Assembly: GCA_021397835.1 (NCBI GenBank)
Contig: JAJFZO010000889.1
Coordinates: 3,720,001-3,784,000, forward strand
Source: Moringa oleifera
Lineage: Eukaryota; Streptophyta; Magnoliopsida; Brassicales; Moringaceae
Length of the DNA: 64,000 bases
Reading direction: 5' to 3'
The translations under genes and the position numbers were made by a program. How positions within the stretch are numbered: position 1 is the first letter of the stretch; each line of letters starts with the position of its first letter. Below are positions 51,021 to 62,600 of the stretch, piece by piece. The notes under the pieces are model-generated. The model searched no databases. It saw only the letters and a list, made by a program, of their open reading frames with translations, and had not been told where the DNA came from.

Positions 51021-52958
51021 ATGTCGTCAACGCCCCTCTTCCCCACCCCATCGTCACCACGGCCACCACCACCACCACCACCACCAGCATTGGCCACCAC
51101 AACACGCTGGTCCTTCTCACCGCCCACCACCACCTCCCAGTATCTGCCACAACCGGAGAAGCTAGCTCTCCTCATCGACAAATCGAAATCCATCCACCAA
51201 CTCCTCCAAATCCACGCTGCCCTCCTCCGCCACAACATTCTTCCTCACGATAACCCAGTTCTCAATTTCAAGCTTCAGCGCTCCTACTCCTCCCTTGGTC
51301 GCCTCCGCTACTCGCTCGCTCTCTTTCACCAAACCCGCAACCCGAACATCTTCCTCTATACCGCCATTATCAACAGTCACTCGCTTCACGGCCTGCATGA
51401 TCAAGCGGTTGTCTTCTACGTGCAGATGTTGGCTCAGGGTGTTCAGCCCAATGAGTTCACTTTCTCTTCGATTTTGAAATCTTGCTCCGTTGAAATCGGG
51501 AAAGCCTTCCATTCTCATGTGGTAAAATTCGGGTTCAGTTCAGATTTGTATGTCAGGACGGGTCTGGTGGATTTATACGCCAGAGGCGGCGACATTGTCT
51601 CTGCAAGAAAGGTGTTCGATAGCATGCCTGAGAAGAGTCTGGTTTCTTTGACAGCGATGATCACCTGCTATGCGAAGCATGGCGAGCTCGAGGAGGCAAG
51701 AGTATTGTTCGATGAGACGGAGGAGAGGGATGTTGTTTGTTGGAATGTGATGCTTGATGGGTACGCGCAGCATGGGATGCCTAACGAGGCTTTGGAGTTT
51801 TTCAGGCGGATGTTGGCAGCGAAGGTAAGGCCTAACGAAGTTACTGTGTTGGCTGCCCTATCTGCTTGCGGCCAGATTGGGGCGCTGGAATCAGGGAGGT
51901 GGCTCCATGCATACATTGAGAACAATGGGATTCAAGTGAATGTGCGTGTTGCTACTGCCTTGATTGACATGTATGGCAAATGTGGTAGTGTCGAGGATGC
52001 TCGGTTGGTCTTTGATAGCATCCAAAACAAGGATGTTGTTGCATGGAATTCCATGATTGTAGGCTATGCAATGCATGGCTTCTGCCAAGATGCGTTAAGC
52101 TTGTATAACGAGATGGATTGGATCGGATTAAAACCGACTGATATCACCTTTATTGGGATATTGAGTGCTTGTGGTCATGCCGGTCTGGTAGATGAGGGAT
52201 GGGGCTTTTTCAATGCAATGAAAGACGACTACGGGATTGAACCAAAGGTTGAGCATTATGGGTGCATGGTGAATCTGCTTGGCCGTGCTGGGCATTTGGA
52301 AGAGGCGTATGAGCTTGTGAAGAACATGAAGATTGACACGGATCCCATATTGTGGGGAGCTTTGCTTGGGGCCTGTAGGCTCCATGGTAATATTAATTTG
52401 GGAAAGGAAATTGCTGAGTTTCTCGTTAGCCACAATCTAGCAAATTCAGGGACCTATGTTCTTCTCTCCAACATGTATGCTGCAGTGAGTGACTGGGAAA
52501 GGGTGGTGAGGCTGAGGACCTTGATGAAGGAAAGGGGGGTGGAGAAGGAGCCGGGTTGTAGCTCTATTGAGGTGAAGAACAAAGTACATGAGTTCCTTGC
52601 TGGGGATCTGAGGCATCCCAAAACTAAAGAAATCTATATGATGTTGGAGGAGATTAATGGTTGGCTTACAGCTCATGGTTACACCCCACAAACTGATATC
52701 GTATTACACGATATCGGGGAGGCAGAGAAAAAGCTGTCACTTGAAGTTCATAGTGAGAAGCTAGCACTTGCTTATGGCCTCGTAAGTACTCAACAAGGTA
52801 CTACAATAAAGATTGTGAAGAACCTTCGTGTTTGTTCAGATTGTCATGCGGCGTTTAAGCTGATCTCAAAGATTACTGGGCGCAAGATTGTAATGAGGGA
52901 TCGAAATCGCTTTCACCACTTTGTGAATGGTTTATGTTCCTGCAGGGACTACTGGTGA
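51021..52958 (+). CDS. ELI1: PLS-class PPR-DYW RNA editing factor, ELI1 orthologue
   Basis: PPR-DYW proteins bind one RNA site and carry a cytidine-deaminase-like DYW domain for C-to-U editing in organelles. Arabidopsis ELI1 (At4g37380) is a chloroplast ndhB editing factor. Intronless, 645 residues. The first ATG, at 51021, is used; the open frame extends left only through a non-ATG start. The Ser/Pro/Thr-rich N-terminus suits a plastid transit peptide. PEKLALLIDKSKS, then PNEFTFSSILKSCS, the LVSLTAMITCYAKHG repeat and HYGCMVNLLGRAG closely follow ELI1 as I remember it. The DYW domain holds HSEKLALAYG (His and Glu of the deaminase site) and CSDCH (zinc ligands), and ends CSCRDYW. No breaks are seen. 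Convergent with HOS15, 656 bp apart. Confidence 0.93.
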   Translation: MSSTPLFPTPSSPRPPPPPPPPALATTTRWSFSPPTTTSQYLPQPEKLALLIDKSKSIHQLLQIHAALLRHNILPHDNPVLNFKLQRSYSSLGRLRYSLALFHQTRNPNIFLYTAIINSHSLHGLHDQAVVFYVQMLAQGVQPNEFTFSSILKSCSVEIGKAFHSHVVKFGFSSDLYVRTGLVDLYARGGDIVSARKVFDSMPEKSLVSLTAMITCYAKHGELEEARVLFDETEERDVVCWNVMLDGYAQHGMPNEALEFFRRMLAAKVRPNEVTVLAALSACGQIGALESGRWLHAYIENNGIQVNVRVATALIDMYGKCGSVEDARLVFDSIQNKDVVAWNSMIVGYAMHGFCQDALSLYNEMDWIGLKPTDITFIGILSACGHAGLVDEGWGFFNAMKDDYGIEPKVEHYGCMVNLLGRAGHLEEAYELVKNMKIDTDPILWGALLGACRLHGNINLGKEIAEFLVSHNLANSGTYVLLSNMYAAVSDWERVVRLRTLMKERGVEKEPGCSSIEVKNKVHEFLAGDLRHPKTKEIYMMLEEINGWLTAHGYTPQTDIVLHDIGEAEKKLSLEVHSEKLALAYGLVSTQQGTTIKIVKNLRVCSDCHAAFKLISKITGRKIVMRDRNRFHHFVNGLCSCRDYW

Positions 52959-53614
52959 ATTGTGATTCATCAGGGCCTGCTACAAGATTGTGATCAATTA
53001 AAACATAAGCAGGTTCAGGGTTCAAAAAAAAAAAATCTATTTTCTTTTCCAAAAAATCTCGATAACCAGATCATGACTCTCACACTAAGCAACAGAAACA
53101 CATCAATAGCTCAACACTATCAAGGGGAGCAATTTATTCTGGAGCAGCTCCACCCCAGCAGCAATTTCCACAGATAAAATGCATAAAAATGCAGGACAGG
53201 AAGCTAGCCAATTTTCTTAACTGAAGTCCAAAATCTGCAGGAAGTATGCCTCCAGATTGCTACAAGCAGTGAAGAAGCTTCACTAAGAAAAATACTGTAC
53301 ATAAAAGTCATGTCGATGCCCAGCGCAGATGCTTCTATACATCTTTGTCTAAAAATGCATATTCTAATGCGTAGCTGCTTAGCTAGCTAACTAACTAACA
53401 AGTGAGAACTGTTGCTTACAACTTTCAAAACACAATCAAACAGCAGTTAGTAACTGCCTATAGCTGTAGTGAAATGTAAGACTCACACGGCATCTGAGCT
53501 TCTCCCCATGCCCTTAAAAGGATCCATAGTTGTCTAAGAACAACTAAACAGCTTCCAATATTTAACACCTGGTAGGGGAGTGACCTCAGTCATACGTAAT
53601 TGAAGTTTTAATCC
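52959..53614. other. Intergenic between convergent ELI1 and HOS15
   Basis: It should hold both 3' UTRs. No ORF or structured element was recognised. Confidence 0.6.
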
Positions 53615-56600
53615 TCACATTCTGAAGTCCAAAACACAGACTGTATTGTTGGCAAAACAGGCAGCAATCTTGTCACCTTCTTTGTTCCAACATACTTCAA
53701 AAATACCCCCATTGCCAGTGTATGTCTTCACAATCTTTCCTTCCTTTAAAGACCAGACATGCATTGATCTATCGAGGGATCCACTAGCCAGGTACTCTCC
53801 ATTTGGGCTAAATGCAACGGAGTACACAGGATCCCTGCCAATTCAATTAGAAGACACTTGTTAATGAGGTTACCATAACAGAAACTGAACAGAGATCCAC
53901 CACCAACTACTTAGCCAAACCTATCAGCCAGTGCAAGCCAATACTTTTGCATGTTGGCCGATAAAACAGCCAATACAGGGGACAAGCATAGGACATACAA
54001 AATTGTCAAAGATGTCCAAGAAATATCATTATGTGTGATCAAATTTCTCCACCACAAAACCAGGTTAAACCACACTAATGGATCATTCCAAATCAATTTG
54101 CACAAAAGTATCAATTATTGATCATAAATGACACTACAATTGGTTACTTCCTTATCCCTCCCATTAAATAAATCAGAGATGAATCTTGTACCTGTGTCCA
54201 TTCAAGCTACAGAGAAGCTTCCCTAGGTCCACATCCCATAGCTTCACGGTAGAGTCAAATGATGCACTGCATAAAACCATGTATACAGAATATTAGGGAG
54301 AAAAAATAGAATTCATAAAAAGTGGAGAAGTATCCAAGGTAAACTAACTTTGATTATATATTATTCCATTAATAAGTACTATTTAAATTTATCTTCATAT
54401 GATGGTATTACAAAACCTTATTCATTCTAAACTAACTTCTTTTTTTTTCCAGGTGAGCAGCTTAATAAGTCTCAGAGTAATTAAACTAATGAAAATAGGA
54501 CGGAGAAATAGGTAATACACATGATAACATTCAGACACAATCACTCCACTGCTGTCCTGACTGCAGAAAATTATTTCAGTAAAAGGTAAATAAACACCAT
54601 GCTGCTTCCTTACGCAACACATTTAGCATGGTATAGAAAAGCAAAATGTAAGAGACCAATAATACAATGACTTTCGAAAGATCAACTGTCAACCACTCTG
54701 ATAATAAATTTGAAATGACTAATAATCTTCCATAGCCTTCCTGATCGAGAAAAGTAGTCTTCTATAATCTTTTTTTTTTCTTTCTTTTTTAAGCAGAAAC
54801 CAAAAAGTGAGTATTATTTACTGAGAACCAAGGGGGGGCAACCCTTTACAAAATAATCTGGTTAGCCTAAAGAGTTAGTAACCTACGATATTGACTAGAT
54901 TTTCCACATTTACAAAATAATCTGGTTAGCCTAAAGAGTTAGTAACCCTACGATATTGATTAGATTTTCCACATTTACAAAATAATCACCCCAATCTCAA
55001 TTTCAAAACACTAATCCAACTGTCTCTCATTACATCCATCTGACTTTCGATATTATCAAAAGCTCTCCTATTCCTCTCACTCCAAACATTCTAAAAAATT
55101 AGTTGCAAAATTATTTTCACCAGCTTCCTCTTCTCGTTCCCAAGACCTAACTCTGACCATGCCATTAGCTCCATACCAACTGACACTGCAATTACCCAAG
55201 ATAGGCCAACAAGTTAAGAACTGATTTCCAGACCTGGACAGTCCACCTACACCCCAGCAGTAAGTGATAAAATGCTTCTTCCTCCTCTTTGCACAGGTAA
55301 CATCGATTCATCAGTATCTTTCCCCTTTTTATTAAATTGTCCATACCCAATATTTTCACCCGTCATTGCCTTCCAGGTGAAAAAAGCAACCTTGGAGAAA
55401 ACTTTAACTCTCAACACCTGCTTCCATGGAAATAGTATCTCATCACCTCCCCTGCACAGCCTGCTAAAATAGGATTTAACAGAAAAGCCGCCCCTTCCTC
55501 TGCTTCCCAGAGTCCAAACCATGAGTCCTCCACATTATTTGCAGTACTGAACCTCTGTATCATAGCATATAACCCCTCAATTTCCCAAGCTTCCAATCCT
55601 GGGCAATTCTCCTTACTGCACAAACCAGGAGCCTCCCTCCCTGCATTCACTCACCCAGGCTCCCATGTTCCATGCCAATGCAAAGACAGCAGGAAATCTG
55701 TCTTTCAATAGTTTCTCCACACCACCTGTCATGCCAAAACTTGATCTTCTCTCTCTTTCCTACCCTGAACCCAATCCACTCCTTGAACTCCTCTCATCCC
55801 TTTCTCATGGTCTTCCACATGCCAACATCATATACCCCTCTACCACTCAGTCATCGATCTCCCTTCCAACTCCTTATATTTTGTCCTCACTAATCTCCTC
55901 CATAAGCCTCCTTTCTTCATTGTGAACCTCCACAACCACTTACTTAACAAGGCCTTGATGAAGGGTATAAGATTCTTGATCCCTAACCCACCTTTAGGCA
56001 AAGGTTGAGTGACCCCTTCCCCCCTCACGAGGTGGTACTTGTGACAATTCTCCATATTTGCCCACAAAAACGTCCTTACAATACTTCCAGCTTGCCTGCT
56101 ACATCCTTTGGCATTGGAAAGAGTGACATGAAATACAAGTTAGTAAGTGTCGATTTGATCAAAGTTAATCTCCCAGCTTTGGAAAGATACTTCTTTTTTC
56201 ATCATGCTAATTTACGTTTGAACCTCTCCACCATCTCATTCCATATTATGACCTCCTTGTGTCTAGCATCCAAGGACAATCCCAAATACTTCATGGAAAG
56301 CTCACTCATTCTCTCATAAGAGAGGTCAAACACCAGACATACTCAATTTCACCCACCGCTCCAATCTCCGTTTTTCCCAAATTAATCTTCAAATCAGAAA
56401 CTACCTTAAAAATCAGCAAAATAACCCTTAAATTTATTACCTGCTCCTTTCCTTCACAAAAAATTATAATATCATCAACAAACAGCAGGTGTGACACCAT
56501 CAAGTCACTCCCACTGTTGCCGACCATAAAACCCTCCAAACAGCCCCTTCTTGACATTGTAATCTGTCAAGTGCTTCCAATACCACAATAAACAGTAAGG

Positions 56601-59600
56601 GATATAACGGGCCCCCCCATAAACCTCCAGTTGCTTCAAAGAATTCAGACGAACTCCCATTCACCAACACTGCATATGAGGCACTAGATATACACCAAGA
56701 AATCCAGTTGCACCATTTACTACCACGTCACCCTCCCCAATATGTACAACACAAAATCTCACGAAAGAGGATCGTATGCTTTCCATGTCTAATTTGCACA
56801 CTAGACCTCTTCTCCCCGCTCCCACTTGACTGTCCGCCACTTCATTTGCAGTGAATACAGCATCAAGAATCTGTCTACACTTGACAAAGGTTTTTTGACT
56901 TTCACTTATCACTTTCTCCAACACCATGCCCATCCTTTTTTCCTTTTTTCTTAAAAAAAAAAAAGAAGCAGAAACAAAGAGAGAACATTATTTACTTAAC
57001 ACCAGGCTGCAACCCTTTCCAGCTGTGGCTAACCTAGGAAGTTAGTAACTCTATGACATCAACTAGCTCTTCCTCATTTACAAAATAATTTCCAGAGTCT
57101 TAAAAATTCAAAACACTAATCCAAGACTCCCTAATTACAGCTGCCAGAGTTTCAATTTTATCAAAGACCCTTCTATTTCTCTCACGCCAAATAATCCAAA
57201 AAAAAATTATCTACGCATCTTTGCTAGCCTCCTTTTCTCCTTTCCAAAACCAGTCCCTGCTACCCAAGATAGACCCAGCAAGTTCAAAACTGAACTCCAG
57301 AACTAGGCTATCCACCTAAGTCCTCTCTTCCTACTCTTTGCATATGTAGCATCTGTCCACTGATATCTTTCCTCATTTCTTTAAATTATCTGTGGTTAGA
57401 ATTCTCCCTTTTACTACCTCCCAAGTAAAAAAAGCAACCTTGGGAGGGACTTAACTTTCCACACCTGTTTTCGAGAAAACAGAAGCTCTTCATTTCCCCT
57501 GCTCGGCCCTCAAAATAAGATTTAACAGAAAATTCCCCTTCTTCCGCTATCGAGAGTCCAAGGCATTATGTCTTGCATCTTGTTCACTGTACTGAAACCT
57601 GAATCGTAGTATAGAACCCCTCAATTTGCCCAATCTCCTAATCCTAGGCATGTCCCCTTAGCTGCACAAACTAGGAGCTTCCCTCCCTGTATTCACTCAC
57701 CGATGCCCCTTCGTTACATGCCAAAGCAAAAATAGCAAGTGGTTCCACGTTAGTGTGTCCTCGCACCATCTATCGTGCCAAAATTGGATCCTATCTCCTC
57801 TTCCAAGCTTGAACTTAGTCCACTTGTTGAACTCCTCCGACCCCTTCCTAATTGCCTTCCACACACAAACACCAAATTCCCCTCTACAACTCATAATCAT
57901 CAATTCCCCTTCCATCTCCCCATATTTGGCTTGCACTATTCCTCTCCATAAACCTTCTTTCTCCCTCATGAACCTCCATAACCACTTGCATAACAAGACC
58001 TTATTGAAGAGTACAAGATTCTTAACCCCTAATCCACCTTCAGCCATAGGTTTAGCGACCTCCTCCCACTTCATAAGATGATAATTATGGCAATCTCCCA
58101 TAAGACTCCATAGAAACTTCCTTTGTAATATTCCCAACCTACTGGCTATCTCCCTTGCATGGGAAAAGTGACATGAAGCACACAAAGACGTCAGCAAGTG
58201 AAGACTTTATCAAAGTTAATCTTCCAGCTTAGAAATATATTTTTTTCAACCCACTAATTTTACGTTCGAACCTTTCCACCACATCATTCCATATTATAGT
58301 CCCCTTGTGTCTAGCACCCAAAGGCAATCCCAAATACTTCATAGGAAATTCAACAAATTTACCACACATAAGAGAGGCCAAAAGCATGTCATTCTCTGCT
58401 GCCCCCAACACTGCATCTTTATTTTCCTTAAATTAAACTTTAGGCAAGAAACTGCCTCAAAAATCAATAATATGCCCCTTAAATTAATTTTCTGCTCCTT
58501 TGCTTCACAAAAGATTATAGTGTTGTCGACAAACAAAAGATGTGACACCATTACCTTACTCCCACTTTCTTGCCTGCACAGAAACCATCCAGCAACCCCT
58601 TGTCAGCAACTTTGGCTAGAAATCTATTTAGGGCTTCCATAACTACAAGAAACATTAAGGGGGATAAATGGTCCCCTGCCTTAAACCTCCGGTTGCTTTG
58701 AAAATTCAGACAGACCTCCATTCACTATCACTGCATATGAGGAAGCAGATATACACAAGGAAATCCAGCTGCACCACTTACTACCACACCCCACCTTACT
58801 TAGTATATACCGCAAAAAATCCCAAGAAACATTATTGTAGGCCTTTCCAATGTTAATGTACACGCTAAATCTCTTCTTCTTGCTCTTGCTTGACTATCCA
58901 CAACCTCATTTACGATAAGTACCAAATCAAGAATTTGTCTACCTCTTACAAAGGCATTCTAACAGGTCTAATCACTTTCTCCACCACCACACTCATCCTC
59001 TTAGCTAGTATTTTTGATATCAACTTGTATACACACCTAACCAAGCTCATGGGTCTATATTCAGTGATGTTGCTACTCTCTTCCTTTTGGGCATTAACAC
59101 AATAAAAGTGGAGTTAAAACGATTTAACAAATCTCCCTTAATTGCCTCCAAATGAGCTTTCAAGAATTCCATGGTAAAACCATGAACCCTAAGGGCCCTG
59201 TCCACATCACATTCCTTCGATGCACTCCAAACCTCTTCCTCTCCAAACTGCCTTTCAATACGCTCTTTCAATTTAGTATCAATTTGTTTGAATCCAGCCT
59301 TGGCCTTCAGCCCTCTGATTCACTATACAATTTCTTGTAGTAATCACTTACCCCCTCTTTCAACTTCTCATTTTCAACCAAAATTTCACCATCAATCCGC
59401 AACTCCCTTATAAAATTACACCTTCTATGGACATTCGCTGTTTTGTGGGAAAATGCAATATTTTATCCCCAACCCTTAACCATAATTCCTTCGATTTCTG
59501 CTTACAAAAAATTCCTTCCAGTTTCAACATTTGCACCAACTCAGTCTCCTTTCCTGCACCTAAACACTACTTCCACCCCCATACTTATTCTGTTTAGCTC

Positions 59601-62600
59601 TTGCAGGTCATTCAACAAATTATCTTTCTTATCCCTTAAGCATCTGAATTGATCCCTACGCCACTTTTTCATCTCTGCCTTTCCTGCTCTCAATTTCTTT
59701 GCAATGACAAAACTAGCATTTCCTATCTCATTTACACCCCCACCATCTTATATCACCCACTACCAACAACATCGAGCTGTGGTCAAAAATAGGCATAGGC
59801 TGCATATCCGAAAATTTTTCCTCCCAAATATTTAAAATCAAAAGCCTATACCAACGAGACATAAAAAGATTTTCCCACAAATTTGATCATGTAAACAAGC
59901 CTCCTATGAATGGTAAATCATGCAACTCTAACTCTGCAACCACCTCTCTAAATCCACCAAAAAAGACACCTTTGCTCGTTCATGTGAAAATAAAACTTCA
60001 TTGAAGTCACCTCCTACTACCAATAGGATCCCTCCATTTTTTCTCTTACATTCCCTTTCAAGTCCTCCAACAAAGCATGTCCTTTCCCCCAAAACACTGC
60101 TCTCATGCACCCCAATACACATCCAATCCATCCCTTTATCTTCCATTTCAAAAATACAACTTAGAAACTATGGATCCGCCCAGCAATCCTTTAATCTCCA
60201 CATAATACTCATCCAACAAATCAGTATACCCTCTAATCTTCCCTGCGCCACTTTGCTCTCCCATTCAATGTTCCACCCTCCTCATAAACTCCTCAACACC
60301 TCCAAGTTCATTTTCTCCATTTTTGCCTCTTACAAGTACACTAAATCTGCCCTCCATTTGCTAAGTGATTGCCTAATAATAACCCTATTATCCAAGCTAT
60401 CAGGCCCTCTAACATTCCAACATAGAATTTTAAGAACCATGACTTTAAGGACTACTTGGACTCCTGCTTTATTTTTCAACGGAAAAACCCCATTGTCTCT
60501 TTCTTTCCCTTCCTTCCTCATTGTAATTAATCCCAAATTCTAACTTTAAAGCCCCTTGCTTATATCCCTTCCATTCCTTTTCTTATCGTTTCCTTTCCCC
60601 TGGACAAATTTGCACACAATCTCCTCCTTTCAATTTTCATGAACAATGAAAGAGCCTCCTCCTCTAATCCTTCAAAATTCAAATCCAACAATTTACAAAT
60701 TCTGATCAAATCTTTCAGAACTATTCTAAATATCTCCTACTGATTGGCCTCATCAACCAGAATCACTTCAAGCCCATCCTTACTTCTTGATCCCATGACC
60801 TTTATCGCACATCCATTGTTAACTCACTCTTCGCCCTCCACTCCATGTTGCCAATGACGTGACATCCAACCAATGTCACCCCCATTTCCTTCTCAATTAG
60901 TGATCCCAACATCCAATTGACCTATCTCATCTATAAAACATACCTAATTTGGTGATACGAGCGGTCCTCCCTCGTGACTCCTCAACTCACATCTGTTACT
61001 CTCCATCACCCAACTTCTCATTACAGTTTCTAAAACCAAACCCACTCGATTCACCCTTACCTTTCCCATGCCCATTACTTAAACTAGGCTACAATCCTAA
61101 TCCAAGCCCAAAACCCATAGAAGCGTAACCAAAGATGGGTCACTTTCTTCACCTAGTTATCAACTCCCGAAAATTTCATGGAGGCAGAAATCCAAGGCCC
61201 TCCATATTTCCTCTAGTAATCTCTCAAATCCTCTTATAAAGCATACCTTCCCTCCTAATGCTATTCTTGTCCACTTTACGCACCCTTATATACAACCAAA
61301 CAACCCTTATCTTCCGTTTCAAAAATACAAAACAAGGACTATGTACCCACCCATCAATCCTTTAATCTTCCCAGAGAGCCCTTCCAACAAATCAGTATAC
61401 CACTAGACCTCACCTCCCCTACTCTCCCATTCGATATTCTGTCTACCCCACAAGCTTCTCGCCACCCCTGGATTCATCTCCTCCATTCTCGCCTCCTGTA
61501 AACACACTATATCCCCCTCCATTTTTTGAGCAAAAACAAAAGAATTATATCCCCCCTCCATTTGCTAAGCGACTTCTTGATTATAACACTTTTGTCCACA
61601 CTGTTAAGCCCTCTGATGTTCCAAGATAATGTCTTAAGAAATGTAACAATGAAGAATTGCCGAACTCTCGAGTTTCACTTACTTCCTTGTTGTACTTATC
61701 CCAATTTCCAATCTTCAGAGTTCCCTGCCTGTCCACTCCTCCTTTTCATCACTTCCTTTCCCCTGGACATATTTGCAGGCTTCCTCCGTACCTTCAAAGG
61801 TCAAGTCTTTGACTTCCATAATCTTTAAGCGTAAGATGTCAAATAAATTAACTAACAAATTCAAATTGAAGTGAAAGTACTAAAAACTGGTTGATTCAAT
61901 CCCATAGCAGACTGTGGACAGTAAAGTTTTCGTGGGTCCGTGCAATGGGAGGATGATAAATATCAGATTCCTAAGAAAGGGCATCAAATTTCTATGCATA
62001 GTAAATGAAACAAATCGTATCTATATTCATAACAGTAGTATATTTACCTTGCAAGAATTAACGGGTGATTAGGATTGTTTGTCCCTTGTCCGGTGGGGCT
62101 CCATCTGATTGTATATATCTCCTACAACAGAGTCATCCATTGTTAAGAATTATCAGATAAAACTAAACATCAATTTAAAGACAAATGTGCAGACAAAGGC
62201 TGATCCTACCTTCGTATGCTCCCTCAAGTCATGTACATACTTTTCTTGCTTCATACTCCATATCTGAACCATGACTTTACATGAGTTGCCAGCAAAACAA
62301 AACCAAGGAAAAAAAGAAGACAAAAAGTGTCTAAACCCTGAGAACCAGATCTGATGTACATGGGGAGAAAGGAAACTAAAAAAAGTACTAGTAACAAACC
62401 AATATCTCCCTCTCTTTTTTTTTTTTTAATCACCAAAAAAGTCGTTGGTTGGTTGCTGGTACTAAGGTTGCAAATAAGTTTACTACTATTGAGAAAACTT
62501 ATTATAACCTTTGCAGTGATATCATCTGAGCACGAGGCCAACAGTGAACCTGTTGGATCCCATTTCACGCAATTAACCTCACCCTGAAATCACACAAAAT

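Noticed and set aside
60001..60543. Plus-strand ORF of 180 codons
   Set aside because: Antisense of the inner LINE endonuclease region, which is recognisable on the minus strand.
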